DNA of 64,000 bases from Ricordea florida (lineage: Eukaryota; Cnidaria; Anthozoa; Corallimorpharia; Ricordeidae). The stretch covers positions 12,398,236-12,462,235 of the forward strand of contig OX453282.1 in assembly GCA_949710005.1 (NCBI GenBank). The letters are read 5' to 3'. Positions 53,274-64,000 of the stretch are shown piece after piece. The notes under the pieces were generated by a model that had not been told where the DNA came from, ran no database searches, and worked only from the letters and a program-made list of their open reading frames with translations. The first letter of the stretch is position 1, and every line of letters starts with the position of its first letter. The position numbers were made by a program, and so were the translations under genes.

Positions 53274-55070
53274 GTATGCTTTACAATCAGCTCCCTTAAG
53301 CTAATGTGTTGACAGCTGAAATACAATAGGATTGCGAATTACAAGCAATTTTACTTTTTACGTAGATGTTACCCTTTCGTTATACTACAAGTCTGCAAAG
53401 TTTCAGAATTGTAAAGATTCTGCAAGGCGAGATATGATAGAATATCTTTCATTTTAAGGGTTTAAAGGCAATTGTATGAAGTGCGCATGCGTAGTAACAA
53501 AGAGTTCTTTCCTTAAATCACATGGAAATATAATCGTTTCAATTAAAATTTCATTCGTTATCTAAACCTCTGTCTATATCCTACTATGACAGATAGATAA
53601 GACATTCAAAATGATTCGATAACTTACCACGCTAGATGACGGTCCTCCTGCCCATACAATCTCTTATATGGTGCTTTGACAAAAATCTGTAAGGCTGAGT
53701 TTCCTTGCAACCATCTCTTTGTATTGTATCTTGTTTTTAAGAATGACTACAATCACGAGATAAAATGGATTTTAAATTACATTTTAAATGCTACAAGGTG
53801 GTGAAAATTGCATGCTTCTCACTAATCTGTGTAATGAGGACTGATTTGATGAACTTTAGTACTGTCTGAGCAGTATGCTTTACAATCAGCTGCCTAAAGC
53901 TAATATGTTGACAGCTGAAATACAATAGGATTGCGAATTACAATCAATTTTACTTTTTACGTAGATGTTACCCTTTCGATATACTACAAGTCTGCAAAGT
54001 TTCAGAATTGCAAAGATTCTGCAAGCCGAGATATGATAGAATATCTTTCATTTTAAGGGTTTAAAGACAATTGTATCAAGTGCGCATGCGTAGTAACAAA
54101 GAGTTCTTTCCTTAAATCACATGGAAATATAATCGTTTCAATTAAAATTTCATTCGTTATCTAAACCTTCGTCTATATACTACTATGGCAGATAGATAAA
54201 ACATTCAAAATGATTCGATAACTTACCACTCTAGATGACGGTCCTCCTGCCCATACAATCTCCTATATGGTGTTTTGACAAAAATCTGTAAGGCTGAGTT
54301 TCCTTGCAACCATCTCTTTGTATTTTATCTTGTTCTTTAGAATGACTACAATCACGAGATAAAATGGATTTTAAATTACATTTTAAATGCCACAAGGTGG
54401 TGAAAATTGCATGTTTGTCACTAATCTGTGTAATGAGGATTGATTTCATGAACTTTAGTACTGTCTCAGCAGTATGCTTTACAATGAGCTCCCTTAAGCT
54501 AATGTGTTGACAGCTGAAATACAATAGGATTGCGAATTACAATCAATTTTACTTTTTACGTAGATGTTACCCTTTCGTTATACTACAAGTATGCAAAGTT
54601 TAAGAATTGAAAAGATTCTGCAAGCCGAGATATGATAGAATGTCTTTCATTTTAAGGGTTTAAAGGCAATTGTATGAAGTGCGCATCAGTAGTAACAAAG
54701 AGTTCTTTCCTTAAATCACATGGAAATATAATCGTTTCAATTAAAGTTTCATTCGTTATCTAAACCTTCGTCTATATCCTACTATGACAGATAGATAAAA
54801 CATTCAAAATGATTCGATAACTTACCACGCTAGATGACGGTCCTCCTGCCCATACAATCTCTTATATGGTGTTTTGACAAAAATCTGTAAGGCTGAAATT
54901 CCTTGCAACCATCTCTTTGTATTTTACCTTGTTCTTAAGAATGACTACAATCACGAGATAAAATGGATTTTAAATTACATTTTAAATGCTACAAGGTGGT
55001 GAAAATTGCATGTTTGTCATTAATCTGTGTAATGAGGACTGATTTCATGAACTTTAGTACTCTCTGAGCA

Positions 55071-55401
55071 GTATGCTTTACAATCAGCTCCCTTAAGCTA
55101 ATGTGTTACCAGCTGAAATACAATAGGATTGCGAATTACAATCAATTTTACTTTTTACGTAGATGTTACCCTTTCGTTATACTACAAGTATGCAAAGTTT
55201 TAGAATTGCAAAGATTCTGCAATGTTGGTTTTCTTGCAACCATCTCTTTGTATTTTATCTTGTTCTTAAGAATGACTACAATCACGAGATAAAATGGATT
55301 TTAAATTACATTTTAAATGCCACAAGGTGGTGAAAATGGCATGTTTGTCATTAATCTGTGTAATGGGTACTGACTTCATAAACTTTAGTACTGTCTGAGC
55401 A
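55071..55401. repeat. 331-bp deleted monomer (copy 3, tgttgg joint)
   Basis: The joint is at 55223-55228, followed by ttttcttgcaacc (one C-to-T change). It follows an m88-like monomer (m94), so it descends from the same m88-m89 pair. Confidence 0.91.
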
Positions 55402-56000
55402 GTATGCTTTACAATCAGCTCCCTTAAGCTAATGTGTTGACAGCTGAAATACAATAGGATTGCGAATTACAATCAATTTTACTTTTTACGTAGATGTTAC
55501 CTTTTCGATATACTACAAGTCTGCAAAGTTTCAGAATTGCAAAGATTCTGCAAGCCGAGATATGATAGAATATCTTTCATTTTAAGGGTTTAAAGGCAAT
55601 TGTATGAAGTGCGCATGCGTAGTAGCAAAGAGTTCTTTCCTTAAATCACATGGAAATATAATCGTTTCAATTAAAATTTCATTCGTTATCTAAACCTTCG
55701 TCTATATCCTACTATGACAGATAGATAAAACATTCAAAATGATTCGATAACTTACCACGCTAGATGACGGTCCTCCTGCCCATACAATCTCTTATATGGT
55801 GTTTTGACAAAAATCTGTAAGGCTGAGTTTCCTTGCAACCATCTCTTTGTATTGTATCTTGTTCTTAAGAATGACTACAGTCACGAGATAAAATGGATTT
55901 TAAATTACATTTTAAATGCTACAAGGTGGTGAAAATTGCATGTTTGTCACTAATCTGTGTAATGAGGACTGATTTGATGAACTTTAGTACTGTCTGAGAA

Positions 56001-58395
56001 GTATAATTTACAATCAGCTCCCTTAAGCTAATATTGTGGCAGCTGAAATACAATAGGATTGCGAATTACAATCAATTTTACTTTTTACGTAGATGTTAGC
56101 CTTTCGTTATACTACAAGTATGCAAAGTTTCAGAATTGAAAAGATTCTGCGATCCGAGATATGATAGAATATCTTTCATTTCAAGTATTTAAAGGCAATT
56201 GTATGAAGTGCGCATGCGTAGTAACAAAGAGTTCTTTCCTTAAATCACATGGAAATATAATCGTTTCAATTAAAATTTCATTCGTTATCTAAACCTTCGT
56301 CTATATCCTACTATGACAGATAGATAAAACATTCAAAATGATTCGATAACTTACCACGCTAGATGACGGTCCTCCTGCCCATACAATCTCTTATATGGTG
56401 TTTTGACAAAAATCTGTAACGCTGAGTTTCCTTGCAACCATCTCTTTGTATTTTATCTTGTTCTTAAGAATGACTACAATCTCGAGATAAAATGGATTTT
56501 AAATTACATTTTAAATGCTACAAGGTGGTGAAAATTGCATGTTTGTCACTAATCTGTGTAATGAGGACTTATTTCATGAACTTTAGTACTGTCTGAGCAG
56601 TATGCTTTACAATCAGCTCCCTTAAGCTAATGTGTTGACAGCTGAAATACAATAGGATTGCGAATTACAATCAATTTTACTTTTTACGTAGATGTTACCC
56701 TTTCGTTATACTACAAGTATGCAAAGTTTCAGAATTGCAAAGATTCTGCAAGCCGAGATATGATAGAATATCTTTCATTTTAAGGATTTAAAGGCAATTG
56801 TATGAAGTGCGCATGCGTAGTAACAAAGAGTTCTTTCCTTAAGTCACATGGAAATATAATCGTTTCAATTAAAATTTCATTCGTTATCTAAACCTTCGAA
56901 TATATCCTACTATGACAGATAGATAAAACATTCAAAATGATTCGATAACTTACCACGCTAGATGACGGTCCTCCTGCCCATACAATCTCTTATATGGTGT
57001 TTTGACAAAAATCTGTAAGGCTGAGTTTCCTTGCAACCATCTCTTTGTATTTTATCTTGTTCTTAACAATGACTACAATCACGAGATAAAATGGATTTTA
57101 AATTACATTTTAAATGCCACAAGGTGGTGAAAATTGCATGTTTGTCACTAATCTGTGTAATGAGGACTGATTTGATGAACTTTAGTACTGTCTGAGCAGT
57201 ATGCTTTACAATCAGCTCCCTTAAGCTAATGTGTTGACAGCTGAAATACAATAGGATTGCGAATTACAATCAATTTTACTTTTTACGTAGATGTTAGCTA
57301 TTCGTTATACTACAAGTATGCAAAGTTTTAGAATTGCAAAGATTTTCAAGCCGAGATATGATAGAATATCTTTCATTTTAAAGGTTTAAAGGCATATGTA
57401 TGAAGTGCGCATGCGTAGTAACAAAGAGTTCTTTCCTTAAATCACATGGAATTATAATCGTTTCAATTAAAATTTCATTCGTTATCTAAACCTTCGTCTA
57501 TATCCTACTATGACAGATAGATAAAACATTCAAAATGATTCGATAACTTACCACGCTAAATGACGGTCCTCCTGCCCATACAATCTCTTATATGGTGTTT
57601 TGACAAAAATCTGTAAGGCTGAGTTTTCTTGCTACGATCTCTTTGTATTTTATCTTTTTCTTAAGAATGACTAAAATCTCGAGATAAAATGGATTTTAAA
57701 TTACATTTTAAATGCTACAAGGTGGTGAAAATTGCATGTTTGTCACTAATCTGTGTATTGAGGACTGATTTGATGAACTTTAGTACTGTCTGAGCAGTAT
57801 GCTTTACAATCAGCTGCCTTAAGCTAATATGTTGACAGCTGAAATACAATAGGATTGCGAATTACAATCAATTTTACTTTTTACGTAGATGTTACCCTTT
57901 TGTTATACTACAAGTCTGCAAAGTTTCAGAATTGCAAAGATTCTGCAAGCCGAGATATGATAGAATATCTTTCATTTTAAGGGTTTAAAGGCAATTGTAT
58001 GAAGTGCGCATGCGTAGTAACAAAGAGTTCTTTCCTTAAATCACATGGAAATATAATCGTTTCAATTAAAATTTCATTCGTTATCTAAACCTTCGTCTAT
58101 ATCCTACTATGACAGATAGATAAAACATTCAAAATGATTCGATAACTTACCACTCTAGATGACGGTCCTCCTGCCCATACAATCTCTTATATGGTGTTTT
58201 GACAAAAATCTGTAAGGCTGAGTTTCCTTGCAACCATCTCTTTGTATTTTATCTTCTTTTTAAGAATGACTACAATCACGAGATAAAATGGATTTTAAAT
58301 TACATTTTAAATGCTACAAGGTGGTGAAAATTGCATGTTTGTCACTAATCTGTGTAATGAGGACTGATTTGATGAACTTTAGTACTGTCTGAGAA
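56001..58395. repeat. Tetramer of 2,395 bp, copy 1 (m97-m100)
   Basis: Starts: 56001, 56600, 57199, 57797. Markers: gtataattt and atattgtggc at the start of m97; ttcgaatata in m98; gttagctattcg, gattttcaag (one base short, 598 bp) and catatgtatg in m99; cccttttgtt and ccactctag in m100. The next tetramer repeats all of them in order. Confidence 0.92.
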
Positions 58396-60790
58396 GTATA
58401 ATTTACAATCAGCTCCCTTAAGCTAATATTGTGGCAGCTGAAATACAATAGGATTGCGAATTACAATCAATTTTACTTTTTACGTAGATGTTAGCCTTTC
58501 GTTATACTACAAGTATGCAAAGTTTCAGAATTGAAAAGATTCTGCGATCCGAGATATGATAGAATATCTTTCATTTCAAGTATTTAAAGGCAATTGTATG
58601 AAGTGCGCATGCGTAGTAACAAAGAGTTCTTTCCTTAAATCACATGGAAATATAATCGTTTCAATTAAAATTTCATTCGTTATCTAAACCTTCGTCTATA
58701 TCCTACTATGACAGATAGATAAAACATTCAAAATGATTCGATAACTTACCACGCTAGATGACGGTCCTCCTGCCCATACAATCTCTTATATGGTGTTTTG
58801 ACAAAAATCTGTAACGCTGAGTTTCCTTGCAACAATCTCTTTGTATTTTATCTTGTTCTTAAGAATGACTACAATCACGAGATAAAATGGATTTTAAATT
58901 ACATTTTAAATGCTAAAAGGTGGTGAAAATTGCATGTTTGTCACTAATCTGTGTAATGAGGACTTATTTCATGAACTTTAGTACTGTCTGAGCAGTATGC
59001 TTTACAATCAGCTCCCTTAAGCTAATGTGTTGACAGCTGAAATACAATAGGATTGCGAATTACAATCAATTTTACTTTTTACGTAGATGTTACCCTTTCG
59101 TTATACTACAAGTATGCAAAGTTTCAGAATTGCAAAGATTCTGCAAGCCGAGATATGATAGAATATCTTTCATTTTAAGGATTTAAAGGCAATTGTATGA
59201 AGTGCGCATGCGTAGTAACAAAGAGTTCTTTCCTTAAGTCACATGGAAATATAATCGTTTCAATTAAAATTTCATTCGTTATCTAAACCTTCGAATATAT
59301 CCTACTATGACAGATAGATAAAACATTCAAAATGATTCGATAACTTACCACGCTAGATGACGGTCCTCCTGCCCATACAATCTCTTATATGGTGTTTTGA
59401 CAAAAATCTGTAAGGCTGAGTTTCCTTGCAACCATCTCTTTGTATTTTATCTTGTTCTTAACAATGACTACAATCACGAGATAAAATGGATTTTAAATTA
59501 CATTTTAAATGCCACAAGGTGGTGAAAATTGCATGTTTGTCACTAATCTGTGTAATGAGGACTGATTTGATGAACTTTAGTACTGTCTGAGCAGTATGCT
59601 TTACAATCAGCTCCCTTAAGCTAATGTGTTGACAGCTGAAATACAATAGGATTGCGAATTACAATCAATTTTACTTTTTACGTAGATGTTAGCTATTCGT
59701 TATACTACAAGTATGCAAAGTTTTAGAATTGCAAAGATTTTCAAGCCGAGATATGATAGAATATCTTTCATTTTAAAGGTTTAAAGGCATATGTATGAAG
59801 TGCGCATGCGTAGTAACAAAGAGTTCTTTCCTTAAATCACATGGAATTATAATCGTTTCAATTAAAATTTCATTCGTTATCTAAACCTTCGTCTATATCC
59901 TACTATGACAGATAGATAAAACATTCAAAATGATTCGATAACTTACCACGCTAAATGACGGTCCTCCTGCCCATACAATCTCTTATATGGTGTTTTGACA
60001 AAAATCTGTAAGGCTGAGTTTTCTTGCTACGATCTCTTTGTATTTTATCTTTTTCTTAAGAATGACTAAAATCTCGAGATAAAATGGATTTTAAATTACA
60101 TTTTAAATGCTACAAGGTGGTGAAAATTGCATGTTTGTCACTAATCTGTGTATTGAGGACTGATTTGATGAACTTTAGTACTGTCTGAGCAGTATGCTTT
60201 ACAATCAGCTGCCTTAAGCTAATATGTTGACAGCTGAAATACAATAGGATTGCGAATTACAATCAATTTTACTTTTTACGTAGATGTTACCCTTTTGTTA
60301 TACTACAAGTCTGCAAAGTTTCAGAATTGCAAAGATTCTGCAAGCCGAGATATGATAGAATATCTTTCATTTTAAGGGTTTAAAGGCAATTGTATGAAGT
60401 GCGCATGCGTAGTAACAAAGAGTTCTTTCCTTAAATCACATGGAAATATAATCGTTTCAATTAAAATTTCATTCGTTATCTAAACCTTCGTCTATATCCT
60501 ACTATGACAGATAGATAAAACATTCAAAATGATTCGATAACTTACCACTCTAGATGACGGTCCTCCTGCCCATACAATCTCTTATATGGTGTTTTGACAA
60601 AAATCTGTAAGGCTGAGTTTCCTTGCAACCATCTCTTTGTATTTTATCTTGTTTTTAAGAATGACTACAATCACGAGATAAAATGGATTTTAAATTACAT
60701 TTTAAATGCTACAAGGTGGTGAAAATTGCATGTTTGTCACTAATCTGTGTAATGAGGACTGATTTGATGAACTTTAGTACTGTCTGAGCA
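58396..60790. repeat. Tetramer of 2,395 bp, copy 2 (m101-m104)
   Basis: Starts: 58396, 58995, 59594, 60192. It is near-identical to 56001-58395. Differences seen: gcaacaatc at about 58831, caatcacgag in place of caatctcgag, tgctaaaagg at about 58911, and cttgttttt in place of cttcttttt near the end. The boundary with m105 is where it leaves the repeat. Confidence 0.92.
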
Positions 60791-61720
60791 GTATGCTTTA
60801 CAATCAGCTGCCTAAAGCTAATATGTTGACAGCTGAAATACAATAGGATTGCGAATTACAATCAATTTTACTTTTTACGTAGATGTTACCCTTTCGATAT
60901 ACTACAAGTATGCAAAGTTTTAGAATTGCAAAGATTCTGCAACGTTGGTTTCCTTGCAACCATCTCTTTGTATTTTATCTGGTTCTTAAGAACGACTACA
61001 ATCACGAGATAAAATGGATTTTAAATTACATTTTAAATGCTACAAGGTGGTGAAAATTGCATGTTTGTCACTAATCTGTGTAATGAGGACTGATTTGATG
61101 AACTTTAGTGCTGTCTGAGCAGTATGCTTTACAATCAGCTGCCTTAAGCTAATATGTTGACAGCTGAAATACAATAGGATTGCGAATTACAATCAATTTT
61201 ACTTTTTACGTAGATGTTACCCTTTCGATATACTACAAGTCTGCAAAGTTTCAGAATTGCAAAGATTCTGCAAGCCAAGATATGATAGAATATCTTTCAT
61301 TTTAAGGGTTTAAAGGCAATTGTATCAAGTGCGCATGCGTAGTAACAAAGAGTTCTTTCCTTAAATCACATGGAAATATAATCGTTTCAATTAAAATTTC
61401 ATTCGTTATCTAAACCTTCGTCTATATCCTACTATGACAGATAGATAAAACATTCAAAATGATTCGATAACTTACCACGCTAGATGACGGTCCTCCTGCC
61501 CATACAATCTCTTATATGGTGTTTTGACAAAAATCTGTAAGGCTGAGTTTCCTTGCAACCATCTCTTTGTATTTTATCTTGTTGTTAACAATGACTACAA
61601 TCACGAGATAAAATGGATTTTAAATTACATTTTAAATGCTACAAGGTGGTGAAAATTGCATGTTTGTCACTAATCTGTGTAATGAGGACTGATTTGATGA
61701 ACTTTAGTACTGTCTGAGCA
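59594..61720. repeat. 2,127-bp unit, copy 1 (m103-m106: 598+599+331+599)
   Basis: Starts: 59594, 60192, 60791, 61122. It shares its first two monomers with the preceding 2,395-bp tetramer, then adds a 331-bp monomer and a full monomer with cgatatac, gccaagata and gttgttaacaatg. The following 2,127 bp repeat it almost base for base. Confidence 0.92.
60791..61121. repeat. 331-bp deleted monomer (copy 4, cgttgg joint)
   Basis: The joint at 60943-60948 has the same breakpoints as the tgttgg copies with a single T-to-C change. It begins with cctaaagc and cgatatac, the front of the m84/m93 family, not the gttaccag front of copies 1-3: the deletion has been moved onto a different front half by exchange. 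Confidence 0.91.
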
Positions 61721-63847
61721 GTATGCTTTACAATCAGCTCCCTTAAGCTAATGTGTTGACAGCTGAAATACAATAGGATTGCGAATTACAATCAATTTTA
61801 CTTTTTACGTAGATGTTAGCTATTCGTTATACTACAAGTATGCAAAGTTTTAGAATTGCAAAGATTTTCAAGCCGAGATATGATAGAATATCTTTCATTT
61901 TAAAGGTTTAAAGGCATATGTATGAAGTGCGCATGCGTAGTAACAAAGAGTTCTTTCCTTAAATCACATGGAATTATAATCGTTTCAATTAAAATTTCAT
62001 TCGTTATCTAAACCTTCGTCTATATCCTACTATGACAGATAGATAAAACATTCAAAATGATTCGATAACTTACCACGCTAAATGACGGTCCTCCTGCCCA
62101 TACAATCTCTTATATGGTGTTTTGACAAAAATCTGTAAGGCTGAGTTTTCTTGCTACGATCTCTTTGTATTTTATCTTTTTCTTAAGAATGACTAAAATC
62201 TCGAGATAAAATGGATTTTAAATTACATTTTAAATGCTACAAGGTGGTGAAAATTGCATGTTTGTCACTAATCTGTGTATTGAGGACTGATTTGATGAAC
62301 TTTAGTACTGTCTGAGCAGTATGCTTTACAATCAGCTGCCTTAAGCTAATATGTTGACAGCTGAAATACAATAGGATTGCGAATTACAATCAATTTTACT
62401 TTTTACGTAGATGTTACCCTTTTGTTATACTACAAGTCTGCAAAGTTTCAGAATTGCAAAGATTCTGCAAGCCGAGATATGATAGAATATCTTTCATTTT
62501 AAGGGTTTAAAGGCAATTGTATGAAGTGCGCATGCGTAGTAACAAAGAGTTCTTTCCTTAAATCACATGGAAATATAATCGTTTCAATTAAAATTTCATT
62601 CGTTATCTAAACCTTCGTCTATATCCTACTATGACAGATAGATAAAACATTCAAAATGATTCGATAACTTACCACTCTAGATGACGGTCCTCCTGCCCAT
62701 ACAATCTCTTATATGGTGTTTTGACAAAAATCTGTAAGGCTGAGTTTCCTTGCAACCATCTCTTTGTATTTTATCTTGTTTTTAAGAATGACTACAATCA
62801 CGAGATAAAATGGATTTTAAATTACATTTTAAATGCTACAAGGTGGTGAAAATTGCATGTTTGTCACTAATCTGTGTAATGAGGACTGATTTGATGAACT
62901 TTAGTACTGTCTGAGCAGTATGCTTTACAATCAGCTGCCTAAAGCTAATATGTTGACAGCTGAAATACAATAGGATTGCGAATTACAATCAATTTTACTT
63001 TTTACGTAGATGTTACCCTTTCGATATACTACAAGTATGCAAAGTTTTAGAATTGCAAAGATTCTGCAACGTTGGTTTCCTTGCAACCATCTCTTTGTAT
63101 TTTATCTTGTTCTTAAGAACGACTACAATCACGAGATAAAATGGATTTTAAATTACATTTTAAATGCTACAAGGTGGTGAAAATTGCATGTTTGTCACTA
63201 ATCTGTGTAATGAGGACTGATTTGATGAACTTTAGTGCTGTCTGAGCAGTATGCTTTACAATCAGCTGCCTTAAGCTAATATGTTGACAGCTGAAATACA
63301 ATAGGATTGCGAATTACAATCAATTTTACTTTTTACGTAGATGTTACCCTTTCGATATACTACAAGTCTGCAAAGTTTCAGTATTGCAAAGATTCTGCAA
63401 GCCAAGATATGATAGAATATCTTTCATTTTAAGGGTTTAAAGGCAATTGTATCAAGTGCGCATGCGTAGTAACAAAGAGTTCTTTCCTTAAATCACATGG
63501 AAATATAATCGTTTCAATTAAAATTTCATTCGTTATCTAAACCTTCGTCTATATCCTACTATGACAGATAGATAAAACATTCAAAATGATTCGATAACTT
63601 ACCACGCTAGATGACGGTCCTCCTGCCCATACAATCTCTTATATGGTGTTTTGACAAAAATCTGTAAGGCTGAGTTTCCTTGCAACCATCTCTTTGTATT
63701 TTATCTTGTTGTTAACAATGACTACAATCACGAGATAAAATGGATTTTAAATTACATTTTAAATGCTACAAGGTGGTGAAAATTGCATGTTTGTCACTAA
63801 TCTGTGTAATGAGGACTGATTTGATGAACTTTAGTACTGTCTGAGCA
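61721..63847. repeat. 2,127-bp unit, copy 2 (m107-m110)
   Basis: Starts: 61721, 62319, 62918, 63249. Against copy 1 I saw only two differences by eye: tatctggttc (60979) against tatcttgttc (63105), and cagaattgc against cagtattgc (63380). This is the least diverged large repeat in the window. Confidence 0.92.
62918..63248. repeat. 331-bp deleted monomer (copy 5, cgttgg joint)
   Basis: The joint is at 63070-63075. It is the partner of the copy at 60791, 2,127 bp away. Confidence 0.92.
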
Positions 63848-64000
63848 GTATGCTTTACAATCAGCTGCCTAAAGCTAATATGTTGACAGCTGAAATACAA
63901 TAGGATTGCGAATTACAATCAATTTTACTTTTTACGTAGATGTTACCCTTTCGATATACTACAAGTATGCAAAGTTTTAGAATTGCAAAGATTCTGCAAC
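63848..64000. repeat. Partial monomer m111, start of another 331-bp type
   Basis: It has cctaaagc, cgatatac and agttttagaattg, and stops at ctgcaac. The C after ctgcaa is diagnostic of the cgttgg deletion joint, since full-length copies have ctgcaag. It follows directly on an m106-type monomer, so the order here differs from both 2,127-bp copies. Confidence 0.8.

Larger units (their letters stand above)
52013..56000. repeat. Blocks with 331-bp monomers, including a 930-bp dimer in tandem (m89-m96)
   Basis: Starts: 52013 (331 bp), 52344, 52943 (331 bp), 53274, 53873, 54472, 55071 (331 bp), 55402. The segments at about 51541-52470 and 52471-53400 match at a spacing of exactly 930 bp (599+331), including tctccaagcc, gcatcagtag, aaagtttc and cctttcaacc. 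m92 returns to the m87 type (gtaaagattc, gcaaggcg). m93 matches m84 (cctaaagc, cgatatac, aagacaatt). m94-m95 resemble m88-m89. Confidence 0.88.
1..64000. repeat. 599-bp satellite DNA, single head-to-tail array (110 full monomers plus one partial)
   Basis: Every part of the window is a copy of one 599-bp AT-rich monomer in one orientation. Phase mark gtatgctttacaatcagct recurs at 1, 600, 1199, 1798, 2397 and so on to 63848. Lengths: 90 monomers of 599 bp, four of 598, five of 600, two of 601, four of 422 and five of 331; the sum matches the start of the last partial copy exactly. Copies differ by point changes, T-tract length and two specific deletions. No foreign insertion or inversion was seen. 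Organisation and higher-order periodicity are those of eukaryotic centromeric, pericentromeric or other heterochromatic satellite; which of these, and the species, cannot be told from sequence alone. Confidence 0.98.

Noticed and set aside
1..64000. CRISPR array or bacterial repeat region
   Set aside because: The whole 599-bp unit repeats with no unique spacers and no cas-like genes; the unit is far too long.
1..64000. Transposon or LTR array
   Set aside because: No terminal inverted repeats, target-site duplications, LTR pairs or reverse-transcriptase or transposase coding were seen; deleted monomers are explained by internal direct repeats.
1..64000. rDNA, histone or other tandem gene cluster
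   Set aside because: The unit has no recognisable rRNA, 5S, snRNA or histone sequence, and accumulates stops and indels without constraint.

Overview
The whole window is satellite DNA: one uninterrupted, head-to-tail tandem array with a monomer of 599 bp. Using the motif gtatgctttacaatcagct as the phase mark, I placed 110 complete monomers (m1 at base 1 to m110 at 63249) and a 153-bp partial m111 (63848-64000). Ninety are exactly 599 bp, eleven are 598, 600 or 601 bp, four are 422 bp and five are 331 bp. These sum to 63,847 bp, so no base is left unexplained. All copies have the same orientation. I see no gene, transposon, tRNA, rRNA, CRISPR or unique sequence. Both array edges lie outside the window.

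This is a eukaryotic pattern: multi-kb tandem satellite with higher-order repeats (HORs), as at centromeres or in pericentromeric or subtelomeric heterochromatin. The species cannot be named from the sequence. The first monomer has 198 G+C of 599 (33%) and 13 CpGs (observed/expected near 0.8 if C and G are about equal), so there is no strong CpG depletion. The short open frames that recur every 599 bp or a multiple (77 codons on +, 62 codons on -) mostly start at TTG and are closed by stops in many copies. They are by-products of the repeat.

Layout. 1-2995: a short three-monomer repeat. 2996-18573: two copies of a ten-monomer (5,992 bp) block separated by a related tetramer. 16776-20372: a trimer of about 1,798 bp, copied twice. 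20373-29358: a trimer array of about 1,797 bp whose third member carries a 10-13 nt T tract. 29359-32952: a duplicated 1,797-bp trimer. 32953-42427: a second-order HOR of 5,037 bp (nine monomers = one five-mer of 2,818 bp plus one four-mer of 2,219 bp, each opening with a 422-bp deleted monomer). 42428-45422: mixed monomers, including full-length relatives of the 422-bp type. 45423-52012: the most diverged stretch, with little recent duplication. 52013-56000: blocks with 331-bp deleted monomers. 56001-63847: overlapping young duplications of 2,395 bp and 2,127 bp. 63848-64000: start of another 331-type monomer.

There is no gene network to describe. What the window records is satellite evolution: unequal exchange in whole-monomer steps, two intra-monomer deletions at short imperfect direct repeats, T-tract length change, and mosaic monomers that mark exchange points. 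Its best candidates for function are inferred from sequence only: a hairpin at monomer offset 131-149 and a 13-nt alternating purine-pyrimidine tract at offset 208-220.
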